From Methanosarcina sp. UBA5 (GTDB taxonomy: Archaea; Halobacteriota; Methanosarcinia; Methanosarcinales; Methanosarcinaceae), in assembly GCF_002505485.1 (NCBI RefSeq), contig NZ_DAVG01000067.1, forward strand, positions 1-30,362: a stretch of DNA of 30,362 bases, read 5' to 3'. This document shows, one piece after another, positions 1 to 8,168 of this stretch (its first letter is position 1; the number at the start of each line of letters is the position of its first letter). Below the pieces are notes generated by a model. The model ran no database searches. It saw nothing but the letters and a program-made list of their open reading frames with translations, and was not told the origin of the DNA. Made by a program: the position numbers and the translations under genes.

Positions 1-3
1 CCT

Positions 4-24
4 TCACACAATCGATTTGTGTGA
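4..24. repeat. Perfect 8-bp inverted repeat at the left edge of the window
   Basis: TCACACAA (4-11) and TTGTGTGA (17-24) are exact reverse complements around a 5-nt centre. CC and GG at 1-2 and 25-26 extend the pairing past one mismatch. It may be the terminator hairpin of a gene left of the window or an operator. The window edge prevents a choice. No T-run follows directly, so the terminator reading is weak. Confidence 0.5.
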
Positions 25-208
25 GGAAAATATACGATGCATTTATTATATATAAATTTTATCCTGCAAAGGAGATTGAACGATTATGAAAGAGGGAAAT
101 GAGAAGAGTTGAAGGGTTTCAAAAGAATAGTACTTTCGAATCCTTAACTTTGTCTGTTTTTATGAGCCATTGTTTCAAAAAACAATGTTCACAGGCGCCT
201 TCTGATTC

Positions 209-283
209 CGTTTTTCAGATTCGTTTTTTTCGGCACCTTTAAATTTCGTTTTTCAAGTCCCGTTTTTCAAACTTCGTTTTTCA
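209..283. repeat. CGTTTTTCA short repeats with a 14-bp period upstream of leuA
   Basis: Exact CGTTTTTCA copies lie at 209-217, 247-255, 261-269 and 275-283, and a degenerate copy (CG followed by seven T) begins at 222. The last three copies are spaced by exactly 14 bp, and the 209 to 222 pair by 13 bp. They lie 120-200 bp upstream of the TATA box of the leuA-like gene. They could be a protein-binding array or T-rich terminators of the upstream transcript. The sequence does not decide. Confidence 0.6.
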
Positions 284-408
284 TTCTCTGAGATGTCGTG
301 TGACACCTTGAGAAGCAACCCTAGAATGGGGTATTTAGTATAAATAGTTTTCCGCCCAGAACTTAAAAAACAAAACTTAAATTTAAATATTAAAGAACTC
401 TCGTGGGA

Positions 409-416
409 TTTATATA
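409..416 (+). promoter_or_regulatory. Likely TATA box of the leuA-like gene
   Basis: TTTATATA at 409-416 matches the archaeal TATA consensus. A start site about 25 nt downstream would lie near 437-440 and give a leader of about 55 nt before the ATG at 494. The leader contains a small TCGAT/ATCGA stem near 473-488, just before the start codon. Confidence 0.6.
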
Positions 417-493
417 CTAGAAATTTACATTTAAATAGATGATTACCATGAATATAAGAACTGAAAGAAGGGATCGATTTTTACATCGAACCT

Positions 494-2002
494 ATGAAGA
501 ATAAAAAGGTAACTGTTTTTGACACAACACTGCGCGACGGAGAACAAACCCCTGGGGTATCTCTAACTTCTGCACAGAAGCTGGAAATTGCCCGTCAACT
601 TGACAAACTCGGGGTAGACATTATAGAAGCTGGATTTCCTATCTCATCAGATGGAGATAAAGAATCCGTAAAATCGATATCTAATGCCGGACTGGATCTT
701 GAAGTTTGTGGACTTGCCCGTGTATTGAAAAAAGATATTGATGCCTGTTTTGATAGTGACGTCGGACTTGTGCATACTTTCGTCCCTACTTCTGAAGTAC
801 AGCGGACATATACCATCAAAAAAAGCCAGGAGGAAGTAATTCAAATGGCTGTGGAAGCTGTTCAGTACATTAAGGATAATGGGAGAAAATGCATGTTTTC
901 TGCAATGGACGCTACGAGGACCGAACCTGAATATCTCAGAGAGGTTTTCAAAGCAGTGCAGGAGGCAGGGTGCGACATCATTAACGTGCCAGATACTGTT
1001 GGCGTTATGGTCCCATCCGCAATGTACAGGCAGATAAAGGATATCGCGGCTGAAATAACGATTCCTATTGATGTACATTGCCATAACGATTTCGGACTTG
1101 CTGTAGCAAACAGCCTCATGGCAGTCGAAGCAGGTGCATCCCAGGTTCAGGTTACAATAAATGGAATAGGTGAAAGAGCAGGAAATGCCGATCTTTCCCA
1201 GACAGTCATGAGCCTGACATCAATCTACGGGGCAAAGACGAATATTCGGACTGAGTATCTTGTAGAAACCTCGAAAATGATTGAAAACTATACTGGAATC
1301 AGGCTACCTCCGAATACACCTGTAGTGGGTCAAAATGCCTTCTCCCATGAGTCAGGAATCCATAGCCAGGGAGTACTCGAAAAATCCGATACTTTCGAGC
1401 CTGGAATAATGACGCCAGAAATGGTAGGGCACAGACGGCGTATTGTCCTTGGTAAACATACAGGTAAGCATGCAGTAAAGCAGTCTCTCGAATCTGCAGG
1501 TATAATCAGCAATGACAAGCAGCTCGATGAAATTGTATCCAGAATTAAGGAGATTGCAAATAAGGGAAAGCAGATTACAGATGCAGACCTTTATGCGGTT
1601 GCTTCTGCCGTGCTTGGGAAAGCAAGTTCTGAAGATGAACTAATTAAACTCAAAGAAGTTTCTGTAATGACAGGAAATATCCTGACACCAACTGCAGTAG
1701 TCAAAGCAGATATCGAAGGCAAAGAAATCATTGCAGCAAAGACAGGGGTTGGCCCTGTAGATGCCGCCCTCAAAGCAGTAAGGGATATTCTGGGAGAAAG
1801 TAACCACTTCAGACTCCAGGAATTCAGGATCGATGCAATTACAGGTGGAGCAGATGCCCTTGCAGATGTATATATAGGTCTCGAAAATGAGAAGGGCAGA
1901 GTTGTAACTGCAAGATCTGCAAACCCAGATATAGTTATGGCCTCTGTAGAAGCCCTTGTAAATGCTATGAACCTGCTGTATAAGAGAGAAACAAAAAGCT
2001 AA
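494..2002 (+). CDS. leuA: 2-isopropylmalate synthase (LeuA-type; citramalate synthase possible)
   Basis: A 502-residue member of the DRE-TIM metallolyase family, which condenses acetyl-CoA with a 2-oxo acid. LeuA makes 2-isopropylmalate, the first committed step of leucine synthesis, in the cytosol. Visible motifs are DTTLRDGEQ (residues 10-18), the metal-binding HCHNDFG (195-201) and GIGERAGN (224-231). HESGIHSQG and LGKHTGKHA follow in the linker, and a C-terminal LeuA dimer/allosteric domain spans about residues 370-500. Full length fits enzymes that carry the leucine-sensing domain. IEAGFP near residue 45 and NVPDTVG near 164 favour LeuA over the homocitrate-synthase relatives (AksA), which usually read IEAGSA. 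The paralogous citramalate synthase CimA shares most of these motifs, so substrate choice is inferred. The gene stands alone behind its own TATA box. No leuCD or leuB lies nearby. Confidence 0.83.
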   Translation: MKNKKVTVFDTTLRDGEQTPGVSLTSAQKLEIARQLDKLGVDIIEAGFPISSDGDKESVKSISNAGLDLEVCGLARVLKKDIDACFDSDVGLVHTFVPTSEVQRTYTIKKSQEEVIQMAVEAVQYIKDNGRKCMFSAMDATRTEPEYLREVFKAVQEAGCDIINVPDTVGVMVPSAMYRQIKDIAAEITIPIDVHCHNDFGLAVANSLMAVEAGASQVQVTINGIGERAGNADLSQTVMSLTSIYGAKTNIRTEYLVETSKMIENYTGIRLPPNTPVVGQNAFSHESGIHSQGVLEKSDTFEPGIMTPEMVGHRRRIVLGKHTGKHAVKQSLESAGIISNDKQLDEIVSRIKEIANKGKQITDADLYAVASAVLGKASSEDELIKLKEVSVMTGNILTPTAVVKADIEGKEIIAAKTGVGPVDAALKAVRDILGESNHFRLQEFRIDAITGGADALADVYIGLENEKGRVVTARSANPDIVMASVEALVNAMNLLYKRETKS

Positions 2003-2070
2003 AATTGACGACTTGGGCTGGTTAAAACAGACTGGCTGGCTCGGGTGCTATAATTAAAAAACAAAAAACC

Positions 2071-2166
2071 GGATAAGAGCTGCATACTCATTTTCGGGTC
2101 TGTATTCCATAATCATGTATAAAAAGTAAAATAAAATGAGATGGAATACAGACCCATGCCTTATCC
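2071..2166. promoter_or_regulatory. Long inverted repeat spanning the tatD start codons
   Basis: A perfect 15-bp inverted repeat pairs 2096-2110 (GGGTCTGTATTCCAT) with 2141-2155 (ATGGAATACAGACCC). An outer arm, GGATAAG at 2071-2077, pairs with CTTATCC at 2160-2166. A third pair, CTCATTTT (2087-2094) with AAAATGAG (2133-2140), competes topologically with the 15-bp stem, so the two folds are alternatives or form a pseudoknot. The structure buries both candidate tatD start codons (2141 and 2156). A TATA-like GTATAAAA lies in the 30-nt loop (about 2117-2124), so the element could also act at DNA level. Confidence 0.7.
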
Positions 2167-2914
2167 AATTATTGATTCTCATTGCCATCTTGATTTTCCT
2201 AAATTCAACCGCGATAGGGAAGAGACTATTATCCGAGCCAGAGAGGCAGGAGTTGTCGGAATGATCAACTCCGGAATTTCCCTGAAAGGCAATCGCATTA
2301 GCCTTGAACTTGCGGAAAAGAATGAAGATATTAATGCCACGCTTGGCCTGAGTCCTGATATTGGCAGGGAAGGTACGGATAAAGAGATAAATGATATTCT
2401 TGCCCAGATTGAAGCCAATGCAGAAAAAGCAGTTGGAATCGGAGAAGCAGGCCTGGATTTTCAGGACTGCAAAACAAAAGAGGAACGTGAGAGGCAGACT
2501 GCTGCATTCAAAAAAGTAATTGAGCTTGCAAAAGATCTGAACAAACCTCTTATAGTGCACGCCCGGCTAGCTGAAGCGGAAGTGTTGAAACTTGTTAAAG
2601 GCGTGGACACGGTAATCTATCACTGCTACAGTGGTTCTATTGAGATCATGCGGGAAATCGTGGATATGGGATACTATATTTCCCTAGCAACTCTTGTCTG
2701 CTTTTCTGAACATCACCAGACTCTTGCAGAAGCCGTCCCGCTTGAAAACCTGCTTTTGGAAACCGACAGTCCCTTCCTTTCTCCCCGCAAAGGCAGAAAT
2801 GAGCCGGCCTTCATAGCAGATTCCGTTCCGATAATAGCGCAACTTAAGGATATGGAGCCGGCAGAAATTGCAAAATCAACTACCGAAAATGCGCGAAGGG
2901 CATTTAATATCTAA
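2156..2914 (+). CDS. tatD: TatD-family metal-dependent hydrolase/deoxyribonuclease
   Basis: An amidohydrolase-superfamily (TIM-barrel) protein of the TatD family. Known members are Mg-dependent 3'-5' nucleases acting in DNA repair or RNA quality control. The metal ligands can be read in order: DSHCHLD at residues 7-13, GEAGLDF, the His of VHAR, the His of YHCYSG and LETDSPFLSP near the C-terminus. The length of 252 residues is usual for the family. I prefer the ATG at 2156, because TatD proteins begin a few residues before DSHCH. An in-frame ATG at 2141 would add five residues, but it has no ribosome-binding site and lies inside the inverted repeat 2071-2166. The MBL-fold gene follows 115 nt after the stop, possibly co-transcribed. 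Confidence 0.87.
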   Translation: MPYPIIDSHCHLDFPKFNRDREETIIRAREAGVVGMINSGISLKGNRISLELAEKNEDINATLGLSPDIGREGTDKEINDILAQIEANAEKAVGIGEAGLDFQDCKTKEERERQTAAFKKVIELAKDLNKPLIVHARLAEAEVLKLVKGVDTVIYHCYSGSIEIMREIVDMGYYISLATLVCFSEHHQTLAEAVPLENLLLETDSPFLSPRKGRNEPAFIADSVPIIAQLKDMEPAEIAKSTTENARRAFNI

Positions 2915-3029
2915 GTTCTCAGACATAATTCTCAAACATATTAAAAACAAAGAAGAACTGGAAAGCAATACGGAAAGTGTAAGAAAGGGAAGCGAGGAAA
3001 AAGGAAAGAAGAGTGAAAGAGGAAGAACT

Positions 3030-3671
3030 ATGGAAGTCCGGTATATTTGCCCTACAGCTTATGATTCTAGTGTCTATCTGGTAAATGGAAAAGTCTTGAT
3101 TGACGCGGGAATGAGTAGCGACCTAATTATCAAGCAACTGGAGAAATACATCAAACTTACAGACCTGAAACTTATAGTCCTGACCCATTGCCATTATGAT
3201 CATGCTGCGGCAGCAGCAGCTATTGCAGAAAAAAGCGGTGCAAAAGTCGGAATACATAAAGCTGACCTAGAAGGCATAAACAACGAATACCTCAGCGTGT
3301 CCACGCTTTTCGGAGACCGGGCTCCTGCGGTCAGGCCCACAATTACATATGAAGAAGGAGATAAAATCGACATAGGAAATGGGGAGTACCTGGAAGTAAT
3401 CCATACGCCGGGTCACTCAAAAGGAAGCATCTGCCTCTATGAACCGGTTTCAAAAAGTCTCTTTTCCGGGGATACTGTATTTTCAGGCGGGGGTTTCGGA
3501 AGAACGGATTTTGAAGGTTCAGAACCTGAAAATATGGCTAGCTCAATAGAAAAGCTCACAAAACTGGATGTAAAAAACCTGTACCCTGGACATGGAGCCC
3601 CTACGGATAGGGATGGGAACAACCAGATTATGGCTTCCTACAGGATGTCAAAAATGATGATGGGAGAATAA
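3030..3671 (+). CDS. Metallo-beta-lactamase-fold hydrolase (glyoxalase II-like)
   Basis: A 213-residue MBL-fold protein. The zinc motif THCHYDH supplies H53, H55, D57 and H58. HTPGHSKGS supplies H129, FSGDTVF supplies D148 and YPGHGAP supplies H188. That is a complete binuclear metal site of the hydroxyacyl-glutathione-hydrolase-like group. The physiological substrate is unknown; archaea of this type lack glutathione, so another thioester or a phosphodiester is likely. The start is placed at the ATG at 3030, preceded by GAGGAAG at proper spacing and immediately followed by the conserved N-terminal strand. A longer in-frame reading from 2868 would overlap tatD and add a charged, low-complexity 54-residue tail, so I rejected it. 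It lies between tatD and the ygiQ-like gene, same strand, with gaps of about 100 nt. Confidence 0.85.
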   Translation: MEVRYICPTAYDSSVYLVNGKVLIDAGMSSDLIIKQLEKYIKLTDLKLIVLTHCHYDHAAAAAAIAEKSGAKVGIHKADLEGINNEYLSVSTLFGDRAPAVRPTITYEEGDKIDIGNGEYLEVIHTPGHSKGSICLYEPVSKSLFSGDTVFSGGGFGRTDFEGSEPENMASSIEKLTKLDVKNLYPGHGAPTDRDGNNQIMASYRMSKMMMGE

Positions 3672-3772
3672 AAACGATCCATGAAGGCTGTCCAAGAAGA
3701 TGGCCCATTGTGAAAACAGTCCCGCTACCTGTTTAATCAGAAGTTAAAGAATGAGGAGCTTAAAAGTAAATT

Positions 3773-6001
3773 ATGGCAAAAGATGAAGTAGTTTCAAAAA
3801 AGGATAAGAATTTGAACTCGAAAAAACCGAATAAAGAGGGATTGGGTAGAAAAATCGGTTTTTTTGTCCCAAAAAAAGCTGAAAAAAAACAAAAAATAAA
3901 AAAAGAAGCTGAATCAGGGACGAAATCCAGAATAAAAGTTGAAAAAGCCGAAGGAAAAAAAACCGAAGTAAAGTTCTCAGAAGTAAAGTCCCAGACCGAA
4001 GAGGGAAAAAAACCGGAGAAAAGATCCAAAACCAAACACGGGAAAAAAGAAAGGAAAGAAAAATCAAGCTCTTCACGCACACCTGTATTGAAATTTCTTC
4101 CAATGAGCCTTGAGGAAGTGAAAACTCGCGGCTGGAAAGAACTTGATATTATTCTGATTTCTGGGGATGCCTATGTAGACCATTCCAGTTTCGGCACGGC
4201 AATAATAGGAAGAGTCCTTGAAGATGCCGGTTTCAGAGTGGGAGTAATTGCCCAACCGCGCTGGGACAGCCCTGAAGACTTCAAAAAACTTGGAAAGCCA
4301 AGGCTCTTTTTTTCCGTAAGTGCAGGAAATACTGACTCTATGGTCAGCAACCTGACCCCAGGCCTGAAGCCGCGAAATAAGGATGTTTATTCCCCTGAAG
4401 GCAAAGCAGGGCTTCGTCCGAATCGCGCCGTGATAATTTACTCAAACAGGATAAAAGAGGCTTTCCCTGAAGTGCCTATAGTGCTGGGAGGCATTGAAGC
4501 TTCATTACGTCGCTTTGCCCATTATGATTATCTTTCGGATAAGGTCAGGCAATCCATTCTGGCTGACGCACCTGCTGATCTCATAGTTTACGGCATGGGA
4601 GAACTTCAGATCGTAGAAATTGCAAAAAGACTGCAAGCCGGGGAAGATGTTAGAAATATCAGAAATATTCCGGGCACAGTCTGGAAAATGGAAGTCAAAG
4701 CCTGGAAAGAGCTCAAAGAGAGAGCTGAAAAGTCAGATAACACGCCGAATAAACAAGAACAAGATAAACAGGCAAAGGACAAATCTGAGAAAAGGGACAG
4801 GACGATAGCTGAGGATAAAGCTGAATTTTTAAAGGAATATGTCGAAATCCCTTCCTTTTTAGAGGTTTCTCAGGATAAAACAGCCTTTGCAAAGGCTTTT
4901 CGCATGTATTTTACGGAACAGAACCCTGTTACTGGAAAAGGGGTAATCCAGCCTCACCCAAAAACTGTAATTGTGCAGAATAGGCCAATGCGCCTCCTTA
5001 CAGAGGCTGAAATGGACCATGTATACGAACTGCCGTTTACTGGCGAAACACATCCTTCCTATACTGAACCCATTCCTGCTCTGGAAATGGTAAAATTCTC
5101 TCTTACAACGCATAGAGGCTGTTTCGGAGGCTGTGCTTTCTGTGCAATTACAGAACATCAGGGGCGCATGATTGCAAGCCGCACTATCGAGTCCGTATTA
5201 CGTGAAGCAAAAAAACTCACAGAAAGACCGGATTTCAAGGGCATTATAAACGGAGTTGGCGGCCCAAGTGCGAATATGTACGGCATGGAATGTAAAACCT
5301 GGGGGAAAAAAGGAGCCTGCCTAGAAAAATCCTGCCTTTATCCTCGCATTTGCCCTGCTCTGGATACCAGCCACAAAAAGCTGCTCGAACTCTTACGCCG
5401 CCTGCGCGAACTTCCGGGAGTCAAACAGGTCTTTACAGGTTACGGGGTACGCTATGATCTGGCTCTTAAGGACGAAGAGTATCTCGAGGAACTTTGCGCT
5501 TACCACATCAGTGGACAACTGCGGATTGCACCTGAACACTTTTCAAGGCAGGTCACCAATGCGATGTGCAAGCCCGGCAAAGAAGTCTACGAGAAATTTA
5601 CCCAAAAATTTACAGTTCTCAACCGGAAGTGCGGCAAAGAACAGTACATCGTAAACTACCTGATGTCAGGGCATCCGGGCTGTACTCTTGAAGATATGAT
5701 AGAAATGGCAGAGTATGTACGGGACCATGGAGGCTACACTGAACAGGTACAGGACTTCACCCCAACACCTATGACTGTCTCGACATGTATGTATTATACA
5801 GGACTGGACCCGTTCACAGGCAAAAAAGTATACGTCGCAAGAGGCAAGAAAGAAAAAGCCATGCAGAGAGCCCTTATGCACTATAGGAACCCTGCAAATT
5901 ATGAGCTTGTATATGAAGCTCTCGAGAAGGCAAGAAGACTTGATCTCGTAGGAAATGCCTATAAGTGCTTGATAAGAAGAAAGGAAAAACGGCAGAGGTA
6001 A
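3773..6001 (+). CDS. ygiQ: YgiQ-family radical SAM protein with a basic N-terminal extension
   Basis: A 742-residue radical S-adenosylmethionine protein of the YgiQ family, whose reaction is not established to my knowledge. The cluster motif CX3CX2C is C450, C454 and C457 (reading CFGGCAFC). The family N-terminus, FLPMSLEEVKTRGW followed by ISGDAYVDH, begins only near residue 108. Before it lies a Lys/Glu-rich, low-complexity extension of about 105 residues. A second charged insert (about residues 310-345) interrupts the N-terminal cobalamin-binding-like domain. After the cluster come GVGGPSANMYG and a Cys-rich stretch (C..KSCLYPRICP), which are family features. The ATG at 3773 follows GAGGAG at about 3753-3758, so the extension is probably translated. 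Its role could be RNA or protein binding; that is inference. Confidence 0.88.
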   Translation: MAKDEVVSKKDKNLNSKKPNKEGLGRKIGFFVPKKAEKKQKIKKEAESGTKSRIKVEKAEGKKTEVKFSEVKSQTEEGKKPEKRSKTKHGKKERKEKSSSSRTPVLKFLPMSLEEVKTRGWKELDIILISGDAYVDHSSFGTAIIGRVLEDAGFRVGVIAQPRWDSPEDFKKLGKPRLFFSVSAGNTDSMVSNLTPGLKPRNKDVYSPEGKAGLRPNRAVIIYSNRIKEAFPEVPIVLGGIEASLRRFAHYDYLSDKVRQSILADAPADLIVYGMGELQIVEIAKRLQAGEDVRNIRNIPGTVWKMEVKAWKELKERAEKSDNTPNKQEQDKQAKDKSEKRDRTIAEDKAEFLKEYVEIPSFLEVSQDKTAFAKAFRMYFTEQNPVTGKGVIQPHPKTVIVQNRPMRLLTEAEMDHVYELPFTGETHPSYTEPIPALEMVKFSLTTHRGCFGGCAFCAITEHQGRMIASRTIESVLREAKKLTERPDFKGIINGVGGPSANMYGMECKTWGKKGACLEKSCLYPRICPALDTSHKKLLELLRRLRELPGVKQVFTGYGVRYDLALKDEEYLEELCAYHISGQLRIAPEHFSRQVTNAMCKPGKEVYEKFTQKFTVLNRKCGKEQYIVNYLMSGHPGCTLEDMIEMAEYVRDHGGYTEQVQDFTPTPMTVSTCMYYTGLDPFTGKKVYVARGKKEKAMQRALMHYRNPANYELVYEALEKARRLDLVGNAYKCLIRRKEKRQR

Positions 6002-6167
6002 GCGACAAAGGTAAAGTTGTTTGTATAGAAATTAGAGTAAATCAATGGTAGTATACTGAAAATTCTGTAAATTCTAATTTGCGATACATATGCTTTGTTG
6101 TAAAAACCTATGTGAAGTACACATTAACTCTGCCTATGTGTTTCTTACTATTTTTTTTACGTTTGAT

Positions 6168-6253
6168 GTTCTGTCAAGTTAACGAGTGCTAGACAATTTA
6201 TAGGGTCGACAGTAGCTGGAAAAATTTCATAGAACCCGTAAACTTGACAGTAC
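6168..6253. repeat. 19-bp imperfect inverted repeat upstream of the HEPN-like gene
   Basis: 6168-6186 and 6235-6253 are reverse complements at 16 of 19 positions, with a perfect core CTGTCAAGTT (6171-6180) and AACTTGACAG (6241-6250). The arms enclose 48 bp. They lie 50-140 bp before the start codon at 6306. They may be a regulator-binding dyad, a foldback in the leader, or the ends of a small non-autonomous element. No direct duplication of flanking bases is evident. Confidence 0.6.
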
Positions 6254-6305
6254 CTAAATTCAAAAAATTTATTAATTGTAATCTCTTTTTAAAAATGGTG
6301 AAATA

Positions 6306-7937
6306 ATGCTAGAAATGAATAAAAGTGACTTAGAATGGGAAGTTCTTCAAGACCCACTTATAATTGAAGAAATAATTCCAAACGAATGTATACCAAAAAA
6401 TTCTGTACGTATAGTAGTAGATAGAACTGATTCTTACCAGATAAGAGCCGTTTTAACAGCCATCGAAGAACGCGGACCATTGACAGCAGAAACAAACACA
6501 AAATGCTATACACGTTTATATGAAACATCCCCCGGAGAACATATAGAACCATTTGATATAGAAGGGAGAGATCAATATGGTTCAAAAGTAGAATTAAAAA
6601 AATGCTATGTAACTAGTAGAAGTTCTCAAGAAAATTATTCAGAAAATTCGAAAAAAGTGGTAACATTTAACATTATAGTATATGAAATAAATATCGACAA
6701 AAATAGTGATTATGATACTTCTTGTTTATCAGAATGGTACCTAAATGGACCAGATAAAGAAGTAATTTTTCCAAGAGAAACTTTAAGATTACAAAAAAAA
6801 GATTCTGATATAATAGAGAGAAAAAGAGTTTCAGTTAATATCACAGTTGATGAAGCCATACGACTAAGCATCCAAAGGTCTTCAGAGATGGGGCGTGACT
6901 TTGCGCTTATAACCTTAGATGATATAAAATTTATAGTTGCAAGAGTGCCAACCCAGTTTGGTCCTAAGTGGTCAAGAAATATAAGTATAGAATATAGAAA
7001 GGAGTTCGGTTCAATCCCTGATAGAGAAAAAAGAGAAGCTATCAGTGAAATAGTTAGCTTTGTGTTAGGCACGCAACTTTTGAATGTTGGATTTACAGAG
7101 TATGATAATGAAGGACAAACGTTGGCGTATTTCGCGCAGCCTTCATGGGGAGAGGCATACTCAAGATCAGTTTGTGAAAATATACCGCTGTCACCATTTA
7201 ATTTAGGAATTAAGAGTACTATAATTAATGAAGAGAAAATTGAAGAACTACTGTGTGGTCTTATTCCTAAATATTTAAATAAAAGAGACAAACTGGGGCT
7301 GAAAGAAGCTTTATGGAGATATTGGATATCAAGAGATAACCCCCTTGGAACAAATCTTCCAGTTCTTTCCAGTGCTCTAGAACTTATAATGAATAAGTGG
7401 TTTAAGAGTGAAAATTCAAAAAGTAATGGACTCTGGATACCAAATGGAGATTTCAACGATATAATTAAGGAAAGTTTAAGCGTTGCTGAAAAAAAGATTG
7501 ACGAGTACATCGAAAATAAGATCAAAAGTTTAAGTCCAGAAAACAGCAATTCATTGGAAGCTCAAGAAATCGAAGAGTTGAAAAAGCCAATAATGAATAG
7601 TATATGTTATTCAAATGGAATGTCTATATCTAAGCAATATCTAGCCTTTTTTAAAGAAATTGGACTTGAAAGTGGGCCAGTTGAAGAAAAAGCAATAAAT
7701 GCTAGGCATGCTATGGCACATGGCAATAAGATGGACATTAAAGAATTTGAAAAGATGGAAAGGTGCACTCGTGCTTATCAGACACTTTTTCATAGAGTGT
7801 TCTTAAAAGTTTTAGGATATGAAGGAAGGCATATCGATAGATCGGTAATTGGGTTCCCAGAAAAAAATATAAATTTACCATTAGGAAAAATAAACAAGCT
7901 GGATGTAGAAACTCCTGCTTTAATTCCTAAAAAATAA
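6306..7937 (+). CDS. Uncharacterised 543-aa protein with C-terminal HEPN-like RX4H motif (ApeA-like defence candidate)
   Basis: I do not recognise a close family. The C-terminal third is alpha-helical, and INARHAMAHG places R467 and H472 in the RX4-6H arrangement of HEPN ribonucleases. A large mixed N-terminal part (about residues 1-330) with the strand-rich stretch around AYFAQPSWGEAYSR comes before it. This layout (big N-terminal domain, HEPN at the end) is that of ApeA-like anti-phage proteins; the assignment is inference from one motif plus architecture. The start is the ATG at 6306 behind GGTG at 6297-6300; an in-frame ATG at 6315 is possible. The gene is visibly more AT-rich than its neighbours, with many ATA, AGA and AAT codons. 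It is flanked by 304 and 231 bp of AT-rich DNA and stands alone, which suggests horizontal acquisition. No signal peptide or membrane segment is seen. Confidence 0.6.
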   Translation: MLEMNKSDLEWEVLQDPLIIEEIIPNECIPKNSVRIVVDRTDSYQIRAVLTAIEERGPLTAETNTKCYTRLYETSPGEHIEPFDIEGRDQYGSKVELKKCYVTSRSSQENYSENSKKVVTFNIIVYEINIDKNSDYDTSCLSEWYLNGPDKEVIFPRETLRLQKKDSDIIERKRVSVNITVDEAIRLSIQRSSEMGRDFALITLDDIKFIVARVPTQFGPKWSRNISIEYRKEFGSIPDREKREAISEIVSFVLGTQLLNVGFTEYDNEGQTLAYFAQPSWGEAYSRSVCENIPLSPFNLGIKSTIINEEKIEELLCGLIPKYLNKRDKLGLKEALWRYWISRDNPLGTNLPVLSSALELIMNKWFKSENSKSNGLWIPNGDFNDIIKESLSVAEKKIDEYIENKIKSLSPENSNSLEAQEIEELKKPIMNSICYSNGMSISKQYLAFFKEIGLESGPVEEKAINARHAMAHGNKMDIKEFEKMERCTRAYQTLFHRVFLKVLGYEGRHIDRSVIGFPEKNINLPLGKINKLDVETPALIPKK

Positions 7938-8168
7938 GGTTATTTCGTAAATCAAACGAGGCAGTATCACGAATTTGCTGTGAATTAAGTCGAATTTTTG
8001 TATACTCTGGTAAAAATTGAGCTTCTGATATGAAATATTCTACTCAATTACTCTCTAAGACTTGTTATTTTACAGAAATTATGCACACTGCCAAATCAAT
8101 GATTCTTTCTTAAACCAGTTGTAAACAACCCACATAATCCTCTGACGTAAGCATGGTTGGGTTCACCT

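Noticed and set aside
2054..2560. 168-codon minus-strand ORF over the tatD start
   Set aside because: It lies antisense to conserved TatD residues and is Phe/Cys-rich without domain features.
2868..3029. Extended N-terminus of the MBL-fold gene
   Set aside because: The first 47 bp overlap tatD, the added residues are charged low-complexity sequence, and a good GAGGAAG ribosome-binding site precedes the ATG at 3030.
6710..7549. 279-codon minus-strand ORF inside the HEPN-like gene
   Set aside because: It is fully antisense to a longer gene with a better start. Its product is a Ser/Leu/Ile-rich sequence typical of reading AT-rich DNA backwards, and no motif is visible.
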